64,000 nt of DNA from Canna indica. Its lineage: Eukaryota > Streptophyta > Magnoliopsida > Zingiberales > Cannaceae. Positions within the stretch are counted from its first letter, which is position 1. Every line of letters begins with the position of its first letter. The stretch is taken from the NCBI GenBank assembly GCA_034359265.1, contig CP136890.1, positions 100,093,501 to 100,157,500 on the forward strand, written 5' to 3'. A program made the position numbers and the translations under genes. The notes beneath the pieces are model-generated. The model worked only from the letters and a program-made list of their open reading frames with translations. It made no database searches and had not been told where the DNA came from. Below, piece after piece: positions 33,563-47,299 of this stretch.

Positions 33563-35460
33563 TCAACCAATAAGCTTATCCCGAGTTAGTAAGCGTTGTC
33601 GGACCCAAATCCACCCAAAGATAGATATCTTTGGTGGTAGGGTCGGTTGCCAAATCCAGTTGTGCGAAGGATAGTCCACCCCTCGAAAGGTAAGAATTCG
33701 ATAAAGAGACTTGGTGGAAAAGATTTTATCGGAAGACCATTTCCATTGAATGTAGTCATCTCCGTCCGCGAATTGGATATCATCAAGTACTCTTTTCATG
33801 TCAAGTAAAAGATTCACCATCCATAAACGTAGAGAAAGAAATATTCCATCCGATGAATAATCCCATTTCATCCCGGTGCCTAGCGTCACGAATGTGAATG
33901 TTTCGATCGTTCATGGATTTAAATAGAAGAGGGAACATCTCCGCCAAACTAGAACTACCACACCACGGTTCGCGCCAAAGCGAGATATTAGAACCAGACC
34001 CAATCTTATATTCTAGACCACATCTGAAGATGTCCTATAGCAAGATGATTGACCTCCAAATTGGAGAAGCGTTACAAGCATTCTAGGGCTCATACCACTC
34101 CTTCGCTTCAAGGGAAGTACATTTGATGACATCAATCCAAAGAAGGTCCGAGCGTTGGATGTATTTCCACAACCAAGAACCAAGCCGAGCAAGGTTATGT
34201 GCACGTAAATTGAGGACCCCCAAACCTCCTTCCGAGTGATGGCACACAACCGAATCCCAACATATTAAGCATTTACCTTGGTAAGATGTGGAATCCGATC
34301 CAACCCAAAAGAAGTTTCTTCTACGGCAATCGATCTCTTGAATTACCCAAGCATGTGCCTTGAAGATGGAGAAAAAGTAGCTCGAGCTACTAGTAATAGT
34401 ACTGTTTAGCAATGTGAGTCGCCCCGCACGTGAAAGTAGTATCCCCTTCCAACCACTAAGTCTCAAGTCAATACACTTAATAATAAAATCTCAGTCTTCA
34501 CTAAGCAATCTTCCAATATGAAGAGGCAATCCAAGATATGAAGTGGGAAAAGAACCCGCGGCAAAGGCAAAGAAAGTAGCCGTCGTTTGAGCCAAGGAGA
34601 GGTTGCCTCCCAAATGGAGCACACTTGTTTTAGTCGGATTAATCCGGAGCCCCAAGGCTAGCCCAAAACAACGCAAAAGCATACGTAGGTTGTAAAGGGC
34701 AACCATACAATTAGAGGAGAAGATTGACAAGTCGTCAAAGAACATAGAATGTGAAATGCCACCTTGTACAAAGTTTCCAAGGACACCTTCCAAAAGACCG
34801 TTCCCAACCCCCTGAGTGATAAGAGAGGAAAGGCAATCCAAAACCAAATTAAAAATATAAGGAGAGAGGGGGTTGTCTTGTCTTGCCCCTCTCCGGTGAC
34901 GGAAAGTAGTCAGGGTGCCATTGATAAGTAGGGAAGAGTCTGTGAGGAGTAGGCGTTTGATCCAAGCAATCCATCTAGTAGAGAACCCCCTCACAGCCAG
35001 CATCACAAGAATGAAATCCCAATTGATGGAATCGAAGGCCTTCCTGAAATCAATTTTAAAAAGGAAACCATCTTCATCCCGCTTATGGCAAGCCCACACC
35101 GTTTCATGAACGGTGAGGAAACAATCAAGAGCACATCTGCCTGCAGTGAAGGCCCCTTGGTGCTTACTAATTAGACCCTCCATAAAAGGCTTGAGTCTCC
35201 GAGCCAGAAGCTTCGAGAAAATACGAATAAAGCTATGCTCTAAGCTGATCGATCGAAAGTCATTCATATTAGAGGCACCCTAAATTTTTGGAATGAGCAC
35301 AATGAAGGCCGAGTTCACTCTAAGAAGAAAGTCTGGGTTGAAATATAGTTCCTGAAGGATAGCAAACAAATCATGCTTTATGTGCTCCCAGAAGAAAATA
35401 AAGAACTCATTTGGCAACCCGTTTGGCCCGGTGATTTGAAGGATCCCATTTCCTTAATAG
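33563..35460 (-). pseudogene. LINE reverse transcriptase and zf-RVT region, with stops
   Basis: The longest open piece, 34491-35267, has the reverse transcriptase motifs FRSISL, KIDFRKAFDSINWDF, GARQDNPLSPYIFNLV, and a catalytic block MFFDDLSIF in place of the usual YADD-type. It then reads LGLRINPTKT and SYLGLPLHIGRLL. After a TGA that replaces the family Trp, 34083-34466 continues RLSGWKGILLSRAGRL and GGLGVLNLRAHNLA. 33563-33889 carries a zf-RVT-like region (VDYPSHNWIWQPTLPPKI). A further stop precedes the reverse transcriptase (IPKI*GAS). Non-functional as read. Confidence 0.9.
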
Positions 35461-35504
35461 TCTAAAAAAATTCATCCAAAGAGAAGAGCAACTCCAAACC
35501 ATTA

Positions 35505-36319
35505 GGTGCTGTTTGGTTAGCGAAAATTATTTTCTGGTTTGGTTTCAGTGAAACTGAAAACTTGGTTTTGGTTTCTAGTTTTCAGTTTTCTGAAAACGCG
35601 TTTGGTTAATAAAAACAACATCAGTTTTAGTTAGTTGAAACCAGTAAATATTTATTTGATTATAAAAAATAATATTAATTTTCCTTGAACATTTTTAGTA
35701 GTAATTAAATGTTTAGTTAGTTTACAAAATTAAATATTTGTTAATATGGTTACAAAATATTTAAATGATTTAATTAATTAAGTTATTGGTAATTTAAGAT
35801 TTTTTTGTTGAATTAGATATAAAAATTAATTAATAGTTATTATAAAATTTCAAAAAAAAACAAGTCCAATGATCTAAAATTAGGTTTGATTAAATTATAA
35901 ATAGACCAACTTTAAGAAAATTGAGTTATTTAAAATTTGGGTTTGAGTCAATTAGATATAAATTGGTTTAATTATTTTATAAATTTAAGATAAAAGTTTG
36001 AGTTAAAAATGATGATTTTTATTTTTAATTTTAAAAATTCGATATAGTTTGATTTATTTTTAAATTAATTAATTTTATTAAAAAATATTTATAATTACAA
36101 AGTTGTCACAACATTTTGATAACGAAACTGACAGTCTTGAAACCACAGAAAACAACATCTGTTGTTTTCATTTTTATTAAGAAAACTGGTTTCGTTTTCA
36201 TTCTGGTTTCGATTCAGTTTCACGAAAACACTAAACCAAACACGTTTTCGTAAGCAGTTTTGGTTTCAGTGAAATTGAAACCTTGAAAACAGACTTGATT
36301 TCGCTAACCAAACAGGCCC
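35505..36319. mobile_element. PIF/Harbinger-type MITE, 815 bp, nested in the LINE
   Basis: Ends GGTGCTGTTTGGTTAGCGAA and the complement of GGGCCTGTTTGGTTAGCGAA match at 17 of 20 bases, flanked by TTA at 35502-35504 and 36320-36322. Subterminal GGTTTCAGTGAAA-type words recur in inverted order, giving a foldback shape. No ORF. LINE coding continues across it (…SDA on the right, GLELLFSLDEFF on the left), so it inserted later than the LINE. Confidence 0.9.
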
Positions 36320-36457
36320 TTAGCATCCGATATCCGAGCAAGATGAATAGAATCCCAACATATTTTAAGAGGCAAGGGAGTTGAATGTCCCAACAAGTCC
36401 CTATAATAACCAAGGAAAGCAACACCAATGTCCCTATATTAATAAATTGAAAGGATT

Positions 36458-37067
36458 AATTGTTGCTCTTGATGACAGAGCAAATTAAGTGACACTAATT
36501 CAATTAGGAGCTGAAGAAATTACAGCTCTCCTTCAATCCAAAATTATAATTTCTCTCATCTCTTAATTTCAAGATGGCGAATAAATATTTTCCATGCTTG
36601 CTTTTGATATCATAAAATGTTTTATCCTAATTAATTGATCAGTTAATTCAAAAAAAGATACTTTACATAATTATTTTGTTTCCCTTGTTTTACAAAATGT
36701 GGATATCATTCAATTGCTTTGTTGTTATTAGAGAAAAAGCGGTGGAAGGGGTTGGCCGCGATCCTAAATTCAACTTGACCTAAATTTGAACTAAATATTT
36801 TACTACTCAACCCACTTCTATATTTGATTTTTTTATAAAAATCTCCCCATTGAAACTCATATTCCAGGATAATAAACCAATTAGCAGTAAGCATAAGTAG
36901 ATTAATTGTGGATAACCAAGCTAAGATACAAAGCAACTAGTTCAATGCATAAAAATCTGATGATTCAAACACCAGTTAAGTCCTCTTTCCTATCCTAGTT
37001 CTACGTTGGTACTTGGCACATTCTATCAAGTACCTTTTTTATTGAGAGAGTTCGAGGTTGACTCACT
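36458..37067. other. Intergenic / 3' flank of the esterase gene
   Basis: No gene recognised; the right part probably holds the 3' UTR of the minus-strand esterase. Confidence 0.4.
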
Positions 37068-40000
37068 TCAGTCCCACTGGATTATTCGGTGAGCAGTAAT
37101 ATTAGAAATGTTGACGGTGAACAATCCATTAGCAGCTACAAGGTCATAAGGAGAATCCTCAGCTAACTCTGTTGGCATAGATTTCCAGAACAAAGAAGGC
37201 TCCCACTCTGCTTCTTTTATGACCTTAAGTATCTCGGCCACAACAATCTTGCTTCCTTCGGATGACAAGTGAATTCCATCACTGTGATGGAGCTTCTATC
37301 AGTGTAATGTATTTAAAAGTATAGGTTACAGTGTGGCAAATTAGACTTACGTAAAACAGGCATTTCTCCAGTCATCCTGCTTTTGTATCGCAGTGAACAG
37401 ATCAACAACCTTCACACCCATCTCCTTGCACAGGTCTATACAAGCTTGAGAATATATCCCACATCTTTCATTTGTTCGAACTAGCTCACTCATGAAAGGG
37501 CTGAATTTGATAACAAAGAGTTAGAACTTCACCATGATGAACAAATAACTTGAAACGGTTAAATACAAGCATATGACATTGAAAAGCCAACAAATTAACA
37601 TACATTTTTGTTTGTCGAAGCAATTCCTCATTGATGGGCGGAGTGCTGAGGAAAATGATGCGTATTTCTTCAGATAGACTCTGAACATGGAGTCTTTGTG
37701 TTAGCACCTCTAGATAGATGTTCAAGTAGTTTCTTCTATCACTATATATAAATGGTTACCTTTAGATGGGTTGCTATCTTTCTCATGTTCTCAATATATT
37801 CTGGGAGAGGCACATGAGGACCAAGACCAGATGGATGGGCACCCATTGAGTCATTGCCACCAAAGTAAACTATCACTAAAGAAGGTTGCACAGCTGCATC
37901 CTAAACACAGAGATGAATGTTAGCATGTATCACCGTGATCATTTCATGAATGCCACCAGATTTTTGAAAGAATTTGAGCAGAAATGTCAAGTCTTACAAA
38001 CACATCGCATGTTCTGAATTTGAGCACTCTAGATTATTCAAGAACTATGAATATGTAAGCTTGTCTTACTGAAAAGATAAACAAAAAATTTACATTCTTC
38101 TTTCTTACTTTATCTTTATATAAAAAAGAAAAATAGCTAATATATATAAAAATAATTAAATATAGTAGGAGAAACTTCATAAACTTGATATCTATATGAT
38201 TCTCAGCTATACTAGACAGACTCTGAAGAACTTCATCATATCATGTTAAACCATCTTCTAGACCAGAAGAATATGGTCTAAATGAAAAGGTAATTTCTTT
38301 TGCACAACAAATGTAACCAAATAATAGATGCACAACTAGGTGATCCTAGAAGCTCGTGGAAGCCGTGGCTATTTTATTGAATAAGGCCCAGAGCATAAGG
38401 CATCACAAATGTGGATCACCTGTCAAGGTGCTTTGGTGATCCTAGAAGCTCAAGGAAGCCGTGGCTATTTTATTGAGTAAGGCCCGAGCATAAGGCATCA
38501 CAAATGTGAGGTCTGGAAAGCTGTTGTGCTCGGCTGTACCCCTACCCTAAGCCCCTTAGGAGAAAAATGGTTATTGTTGTGACTCAAACCCTCTGACACC
38601 TAGTTAAGAAGATTAGAAAAAATTTAATATGACACTGTAGCATCTCCTCAAAAATAAAATATTCTACGAATCTAATTACTTCTGGCAATTTTGGATGATA
38701 TTGTGAAGATTTTTTTATTGGACATACAGTACATATTGCACTGGTTTAAAATGCAACTATAGAACTGTTATTGATGAAAACTGGAGAAACCCCATAAGGA
38801 GGCATTAAGATTTATATTTCAAGAAATAACAATGGATACTTAAGAAAATGCAAAGTTGCATGAGATAGTTAAATGAATATCTAGAGCCATAACTTAAGAC
38901 TAAGGCTGCATGAGCTGAGTTACTCATGAGCAGCTTGGTGCTTAGCCCAATAAAAGCTCATTTAGGCACGAGTCAATCCTTTACATGATGAGCCAAGCTC
39001 CAGCTTGAGTTTTACCATTGGTGCCGTTGGCTCATAGAAGCAAATGACTAGGCTCACAGTTTGTTCATGAACACTCATGCATGGGTTCAATACAAGCTTG
39101 ATAGTCAGCGTGTTTGTAGACTCATAAGTAATATTGTCATTATTTACATGAATAGTTTTTTGTAAATTTGTACATTATTATCTACTATCAATATATCTTT
39201 TGTAGATCTTCAAGCTCAAGATCTATCAGAACTTGGCAATACGCAGAGCCTAAGCAAGCCAACTCAGGTTGGCTTGGTGGCTAGGATCGATTGAAGCCCT
39301 AATTAAGACAATGTAATATGATAAGTCATGAAACCTGAGGGTAAAGGAACAAAAGCCATGGAAGGAACAAAGCTACATTGTGGTGGTCTCTGAAGCACAT
39401 ATAACAAGAACATAACTATATTGGTACCATCAGTGGAAATACTTAGAAGCTAGTAGTAATTATATATAAGGTTAATGAGGAAACTGTACGAAAAGCAACA
39501 CTCAAGAGAAAAGAAATGAGTTACTACCTGCTTGTTGCACTAAAGTAGATAACTTATGAAAGAATAGTTTACATGAAAACATGAAAAAACATCCAACTAT
39601 ATATATATATATATAATCATAAATGTGGATTACAAGCGTCCAAAATAGATGCGGTGCTTTAGCACGGACAAAATAGGTGATAATGAATTTGAAATTCTCT
39701 AAAACACAATTTAACCTGAGTTAATAAATCATCAGATTTGAAAGTATTAGAGAATAGAGCTAATACCTTTGGAAAAACTTTGTCAAGTACTTGGACAGCG
39801 CGTCTTGAGTTCCAACCACTATATCCACGCAGCACAATGTCGGCCTGAATCAGATCAGACAATGCAGTAAGAGTATATCTGAAAGATGATAAATGCAGTA
39901 CTGAAACCTAAAATTTAAAACTTAAACAATTATTAAGACTATGGTTGGCAGAGTGAACTCTTTATGAGGATAATATCAGATACCAAATGAGAAATTTAAA

Positions 40001-42080
40001 ATTATATATGGAGAAGTTGCTACCAAAGGTCAGTTCTAGCATATAGTAATTCCATTGATTATCTATAACTAGGGTTATACGGAGATATAATTATGTGTAT
40101 GCTTAATCTATCTATTACACATAAATATAGCATAGTGCTCTAATACTTTATAGTGACTTGTATAATATCCAGAGTAGCACTACACAGAAAATCAAACATA
40201 AATAATGCTAGTATGTTGCAATATTTTTAAAATCATGATCCCTTTTAGTTAAATAAATGGTAAAGATCTAATATCTATATGGCGATCATTTCGGTATATT
40301 ACATGAAGATCATTTCGGTGAAGTATGCCTCTCAGGCCCTCCATACGTTCATGGAACTCACTCAACTTCAACCAGGCTGAGATTAGAAGAGCAACATGAT
40401 GACAGCCATTATTTGCTGCAAAGGTAGACTTTATTGCATTATATGAAGAGCCTATGAAAGAGAATAAATTGATTTTAATCTTGTCAAGTGGTCGTTCTAC
40501 GATTTACAGTTAATGTCACGTTTCCAGGAATTGAAGCATGATGTACAGAGCAGAAGCCCCAAGAGTAACTCTAACAAATCACCACAAGCTATGCAATGTC
40601 TCATCCTGTCTGTCTGTCCAGTCACAAGTTCTAAAACAGTGCTTCATCTTTTTGCCTCTAAGACCCTCACTTCTAGACCTTCAAAATTACTAGTGAATGC
40701 TTTTACATGCCCTAAGAGAGTGTCTGACTTCCATGAAAAACTTTGAAAAGGAAATGAAATTTACACTTCTATTTATCAAATTATTTTTTGGTGAATCACA
40801 ACCATTGGGCACGAGATGGGATATAAAGGGGCCTAGAAGACCACGACAAAGCAATTTTGGGGTGATTAAAATCACAGATTTAAATCACAATGTTGAGCAG
40901 TACAGCCAGCTTCTAGCGGTCCAACAATAGATCAGTACAGGGGTACCACTAATTCAATCAAATACCTAATGTACTAGACGTATAAGTTACTTGCAGAGTT
41001 ATAAGTACACCCAATATAGAGAGAGCAAAGACAGGGCAATCCTGACAAGCATGATTAACAATTTATCCAACTTAATTTGGTAAAAGTATACGAAGCTACA
41101 GCTAAATTACTGCCATCAAAATCTATCTTGTCTGACTGAACTTTGTTGCTCGTTCTCCAAGTCTTCAAACACTTCAAGATTCACTTTCCAAGTTTAAGTC
41201 TTTCTTATTGCTTTTTTCTTCAAGATCTACTTCAATCTCCAACAATTGTGCTCCTCGCTTTGCAAGGTTAGATATAGATGTTTTTCATCCACAAGACTTT
41301 CGCCATACTTAAAAGAAAAATCTACCATGGTGTTAACGTAGATATTATCCTCGCCTCCAATATCAAATTGTTGGAACTTACAAACTCAAACAAGAAGCAA
41401 GTTTATCGTAGGCTAATGAATAAAAAAGGGAACAAGAACCACTTCCGGTCCTAGTATGTTCAGACGGCTATAGGATCATTCCCTCAAAGAAATACCACTA
41501 TAGGATCACAACATCAGCAGCCTCAAAACAGAAAAGGAAAACCGATATCATTATTGATCATGTTTTTATTGTTAGGATGAACAGAGTGCCCCCAAAAGTC
41601 CCTGCCGACTTTTCATTAGATATGTAAAGCAAGGTACAAAAACATTAGACTAGAAGGATAATAAGCGGAAAATACAAACAAAGGAGAAAACACATCGACA
41701 AAAACCACCACGACGTAAACACATCTCACTGTTGATCGCGCTTAACGCATAGACCCATAGAAACAAAACAAGTAACAATAATAAATGCCAGACGAACTTT
41801 CATTGACCCAAACGTTCAAGATTATGGCAAACACAATCCTAATAAAATTGCATCGTTGCCAGGGCGAAAAGTTCATTTAGAATGCTCGAATCAAAATGCC
41901 TATCGAACCACTGGCACAATCTTCCTAACCGCGATCTGCAATCTTAAGATGCGGGATTAGTTCGAATACCTTGCGGGCATAGACATCGGCGAGGATGGCT
42001 CCCCAGCCTTCGTTACTGAAGCTAAACTGGACGATGGAGGACCCGAAGAGCACAATGAGTGGGCGGGCTGGCCCTACCAT
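37068..42080 (-). CDS. SGNH/GDSL esterase, CPRD49 / IAH1-like
   Basis: Six exons on the minus strand: 42080-41970, 39844-39767, 37900-37760, 37680-37604, 37500-37351, 37281-37068, all GT-AG, giving 256 residues. It starts MVGPARPLIVLFGSSIVQ. Catalytic blocks: GSS with Ser15 (Asp14 of the usual GDS is Ser, as in CPRD49-type proteins), Gly in block II within LRGYSGWNSR, GGND (residues 77-80), and DGIH with Asp187 and His190. The family hydrolyses small acyl esters; IAH1 of yeast cleaves isoamyl acetate, and the plant substrate is unknown. No signal peptide is apparent, suggesting a cytosolic or peroxisome-neutral enzyme. Introns 1 and 2 are long (2.1 and 1.9 kb). No lesion seen. Confidence 0.95.
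38339..38509. repeat. Tandem duplication in an esterase intron
   Basis: Two copies (about 38339-38412 and 38435-38509) share GGTGATCCTAGAAGCTC, GGAAGCCGTGGCTATTTTAT and GGCATCACAAATGTG, with a unit spacing near 97 bp and a few differences. It lies in intron 2. Confidence 0.9.
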
Positions 42081-42432
42081 CCCCTCCTCCGCGGCGTCTT
42101 CCTGATCGCTTCTCCTCTGTTACCAAATGGCGATCCAAAAGGGCGCAGAATTACGATCGGGAATGAGCAACCCGGCGGTCCTATACTCTTATGTACTCGA
42201 GTTTTCTCCAACCGCTACACACTGACGCATCGAAAAGCCCGCCGTTCGATCTGATTCGATCCGCGGATGTGACCACTAAGCGGCGCGGACTTGCCCATTC
42301 ATTCGAGTCCGTTGATTGTTACTTGAACTCTTTTATTAATGCTTTCGTAATAAGATATTTTATATGATTTTAATTATTACTCAATAATGACGTCAACTTT
42401 CACCTCGCATATTCCATTATTATTTCCATGGA
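42081..42432. other. Promoter-side flank of the esterase gene
   Basis: GC-richer sequence directly upstream of the start (42081-42310) is the likely 5' UTR and promoter; then AT-rich. Confidence 0.4.
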
Positions 42433-43890
42433 TGATAATAATTTTTTTTTATACGAAGGTAATAAGGAATGAATTGAGAAAGATGGAAAATGAAAAGAAT
42501 ACTGAGTTTTGGACTGATCATTGGCTTGGTGAGTTACCATTTGTGAAATGGCCCGAGTTGATTTCGAAAAATGGTTGGGATACCAGTATGATTGAGGACT
42601 GCTTTGACACAAGCCTTAGACAATTGATTTTATCAATTCATGTGGATAAGCATGAGAGAAATGATAGATGGAAAGGGGTAAGAAATGCTTACTTGTGTTT
42701 AAAAGTCAAAGAAGAAACGGAAGAAAATCAGGACATAAATTGGAAGGAAATATGAAAACTTAATTGCTTTGAGAGAGTAAAAATGATTGTTTGGAAACTT
42801 TTGTGGGGTAGATTGTCTACTTCTAATTGGTTTGCCAAAATTTCAGGTATGGAAGCTGAATCTTGTACGTAATGTGTGTAACAAAAGCAAAGATGAGATA
42901 AGCTATATATTTTTTTGGGTGCTTGTATGCAGAAGAATTTTGGAAAGAAGTTGAAAAAAACATAAGTGTGGAGTTCAGATTCAAGAAGGATTGGAGCAAT
43001 GGCAGGTGGTTGGCTGAAGCAGAAGGTTTCAATGGAGAATCGGCAAGGTTGATTAAAGCTTATCTATCTACTACTTTATGGATGTTGTGGAAGAATATAA
43101 ACAAGTGCAAATTTGAAAATAAGTGTTGGCCCGTAAAAGTATTGATTGAAAAGATGAATAAAAAGGTGGTGGATTATATGAAAGAGGCAAATTGTAAGAA
43201 CGGTGATGACAGTATGGCTATGAAAAGCATTGGTGAAGAACTGGAAGAAAATTTTGCATATTGTTGTGATGCTGCTTGGTGTAATAATGGAGATGCAGGT
43301 TATGATTTTGTTATTTTGGACAGAAACCAGAACATAGTTTTAAGTGGTGGCTGCAAGGATAGAGCAGATAGTCCATTAATGACTAAAACTTTAGACATCT
43401 GGTATAGACTTGACAATGTCAGGAAAAAAGGAATGAAGTTCTTGACAGTGAGATCAGATTGCTTGAGAATTATGAGAATTCTAAGAGGAGAATTTCAGGC
43501 TCCATAGAAGATTTCAATGCTGGTTGATAAAATTAAGAAACTGGCAGCTATTGTTGAAGTGGTAAAGTGGCAGTTTTGTAGCAGAAAAATAAATACTTTA
43601 ACTCATGATTGTGCTAGAAAAGGAATTAGTTCAAATTTGTATAGTTCAGTGTTTTGTAATGTGAGTGACAGATTAGCAAAGAGTTTTTTGTTGTTGATTA
43701 CTGTAATGAAGGAGGTTGTACTAAGCTTTTGAAATTGAATAAAAGTGAAGGAGTAGGGAAGGAATATAGTCCTGCTATATCTAGAGGCAAGGAAAGCAAG
43801 ATCAAAGATCCGTTGCTTTCTCTACCCTATGTTATAGTGGGGAGTGACCTTTTTTAAATCCAGGTTTGTTTTTTGGAAAAAAAAACAATA
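42433..43890 (+). mobile_element. Degenerate LINE 3' half (zf-RVT plus RNase H-like)
   Basis: Open pieces at 42387-42755 (FWTDHWLGELPFVKWPELIS), 42923-43507 and 43517-43732 form one decayed coding region. The zf-RVT part appears around 42780-42960 (VWKLLWGRLSTSNWFAKISG, then a Cys-rich and FFGCLYAEEFW-like stretch). The RNase H-like part starts at FAYCCDAAWCNNGDAGYD, near 43255, and ends near 43700. Three or more stops and frameshifts break it. A run of A at 43878-43886 may be the tail. A TSD could not be fixed. Confidence 0.78.
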
Positions 43891-46800
43891 ATTTCAATAC
43901 GATGCGACATGGATGACAATAATTTATGTAAATGTGATATAATTCATCTGAAAAATGCTAAATCCTCCTAACTCGTGTGTCTAATAATCTTCATAATACT
44001 CACATATAATAAAGCCATCATATTATTGATGAAATTATCATTCATGCCATTGTGAGTGGTTAGGATGATTATTAGACTGATTTTTAGGAGAATATAGCAA
44101 GACTCAATTCATCTCATCGTCAAGTTATGAATTCACCGACAGAATTAAAAATTAAAAGATCTTTAATTATTACTAATCTTGTTTCAATTGTGGTCTTGCT
44201 TTATATTTCATCGATGGAGAAAGTTTGATTTGAATGGCACAAAACACACACAGTGTTGTCCACGTCATCGCGTTGTGCGTTCTAAAATTAAAGCAAAATA
44301 CATTCAATATTAATTCCTACCTCCACTCGCTTCCAAGTTCTACCTATTTTCACTTGATTTTTTTTCTCCTTGACGAAGAGAAATCGTTAGGGTCCATTCG
44401 TTTCGCATGTTTTTGAGATACAATGTTGGACAATAGTTGTTGTGTGTTCGTTTGCGAAAAAATATCATGGACAAGACATAAGTCATGTCTAGATACAGTA
44501 CAATATAGCTATTTCAGAGAAACAAGGCTATGCTATTTTGGTATATGACTAAAAATTATAATAATTAATATCGTTTGATTTCTCCAATATCTAATTTTTT
44601 TCACCGAATAATTCTTCCGATAATAATACTCCTCTCGTCTTTTGTGACCTCTTGGCTTGTAGTGTTGATGCCACAACCTTCCTAATAATACGGTTCAAAA
44701 TTCACACAATTATCCTAATTCTTGAAAAAGAAAAACAAGTTAATGGGACCGAATTAATTTAAATTTCTATTTGAAATTTTTCGATTGAACCAAAGTTTGG
44801 GCACAATATATGTGATTTAGTAATCCAATTATAAATTAAAATTTTAGCATTTATTATTTTGTATGATATAATATATGTTGTTGTACTTGTTAATGGATAA
44901 ATCTTAAAGTTGCAACATGTTAGTTAATTATTATACTAGTAATATATTTGTAATCAAATATATTAATTGAATTGTTTAATTAATATATTAATTAAAATGA
45001 ATACTTTATAATAATAATAATAATATATGATATTGTCCAATGTACTTTATATGATTAAATGATAAAAAAATGATACAAATGATATTTTTATCAAATTATC
45101 TTGTTACGTGCTATAATAATGCAAAACAAAAACGAATATCAATCATTCACTGTGTTGAAAATAATGCAACACAACTTCAGAGATAGGGGCAAAACTTGCA
45201 TGATTGACTAAATCTTATAGTTATTCTTTTAATTATCTCTATTCACGTTAGTATAGTGAATAATTATTAGTTAATTCCAAGTTTTTAGTTGTTATCAATT
45301 TATCTCGTGATGTCTATATAAAGCTATTTTATTTAGTATATTAATGCATTTCTTACAATTTTATTTAGTAGATTAATGCATCTCGTTTCAAGTTTAATAT
45401 CTTGTATTGTATACTATACAATTAGGGTGAATCTCAATTTTTCACACATTGCCCTTTTAACATGAGAATATCATAATATAAAAAATCACAACTCAAAAGC
45501 ATGGCTTAAGTAGAAATACGAGTACGAGGTAGATGGAATGAATAAACTGAGCACGAGAATTAAGATCAACAATCTTTATGACGAGTTCTTTTCATGGAAT
45601 CATCAAAAAGGAAATGGAAAGTGATATCAAGGCCAAGTCACTGTCAAATTGCTTTCCTTGTTTATTTCTTGATTTGGCATAATAATTCTTCTTTAGTTTG
45701 TCTTATTTATTTTTAAATCTCAATTAGGGTACTTATTTTTATTTAACTTTTAAGAGAATACTATTTTTCACCCACTTCAACGCTCTAAAACCAATGTGAG
45801 ATAAGAATAATCTCGAAGAAAAGAGAGAAAGAAACAGTCACAGTCGGAGTAAAAGGGAAATGAAACAGAGAATTTAAGAGACATATAAATGCTAGCGATG
45901 ACTTTAAATGGCCACATGAATCAGCTCAAAAAGTAAATGTCCTACAACTCATAATTAAAGTAGCCACCTCCCAACTGCAGAATAAATTGCCTGTTTCTTT
46001 CAATCATTATCATCCACTCAATTATTTTCCTACATTTATTCTTTCAAAATTATATCGGATGGTTTACTTTAATTCCATGAATTCAAAAAATGTCCCTGGT
46101 AGCTGTCTAGGTATATCTTGTAATGACTTAAACCGCCATTTGACTAGAAGAAATATACATTGGCAAATTTAAAAAATATCAAAATGTCATGTATTAGTTC
46201 ACTTGTAAAATATAAACTAAAATATAAAAATATTGCATAAATTAGTATAATTTCTATTTGAAAAATAAAAACAGTTATAATTTTATAGGAGGTTAAATAT
46301 TTTGAATATTTATATTTTTGTGATCTCTGATAATATGGTAATAACCTATAGCTTTTTTAAAAAAATTGGCAAGTTAGAAATGTCATATTTACTCAGTTTT
46401 GAGTTAGGAGATAAGAAAAATAAAAAACAAAACATTAAATTAATATTTATTTCTATTTACTGTGGTCATCATTTAAAAAATATTTATAAATAGTAACAAT
46501 TTTATAACATGCTACATATCTAATATTTTTATAAGTTTTTTGAGGCTATTATTGGTGCAGAGTAATCATATAAAAAATAGCAAGTTGGGAGTGTCTTGTT
46601 GGAATTTTAAAAACAGCATTAAACATATATAATTTTTATTTTGTATGATCATATTCACATCTTTAAAAATAGTAATAATTTTAGAGCTGGTTACGTATTT
46701 AGAAATTTCTTATTAATGTTATAGATTTTTCAACTTAATACTGGTAATGGTATATAGTAATAATATTTGAAGATAGAATTTAATATTTGAAGTATTTCTA

Positions 46801-47299
46801 AATATTTGAAGATAGAATTTAATATTTGAAGTTTTATATTAGTTACTGTATTTTAATATTTAAAATAAAAAAATAATATTGTAAATTAATTTCAATTATT
46901 CGTTTTCCTTATTTTTTTAGATAAAAAATGTACAAATCCACAATAGAAATTAAATATATAATTTGAAAGTGTAAAGTGTGTATACTAAAATTTCAATGAT
47001 CTATTATTTTATTTTATTCAACACTGATGGCTTATCTTTTCTAATTTCATAATTAAAATAATATTATAATTTTTCATATCAATATATATTTATCTCATTT
47101 ACAATCATATTTCAAACTTATTAAATTAATTTATCAGATTATGATTACTATCTATTATCTATCGAATATAAATTAGCAAATTAAAAATGTTACGTGGCGT
47201 TACATATGTATTTGCAAATTGAAAGTAGAATATAATATTAAATATCTTTCCATTATTTATAACTTAGTTAGTAAATGTGAATATTGATAATATAAGAGA
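43891..47299. other. Long AT-rich intergenic region, no gene seen
   Basis: No supported gene. It includes a short direct duplication of AATATTTGAAGATAGAATTT at about 46766-46830. Other short ORFs look random. Confidence 0.5.

Larger units (their letters stand above)
33121..36444 (-). mobile_element. 5'-truncated L1-type LINE with perfect TSD, interrupted by a MITE
   Basis: The element lies on the minus strand. Its 3' end is at the left (short T/A-rich tail at 33121). A perfect 13-bp duplication, AATTGAAAGGATT, flanks it at 33108-33120 and 36445-36457. Going 5' to 3' on the minus strand it encodes the region before the reverse transcriptase (DLLGHSTPLPLK, GPNGLPNEFFIFFWEHI), the reverse transcriptase, then the zf-RVT domain. 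ORF1, the endonuclease and early parts are absent, so the copy is 5'-truncated, as is usual for LINEs. An 815-bp MITE (35505-36319) interrupts the coding region. Confidence 0.93.

Noticed and set aside
41570..41770. Possible LINE 3' end in esterase intron 1
   Set aside because: Only a weak resemblance to LINE tails (T-run, GGTACAAAAA word); no coding remnant or TSD could be shown.
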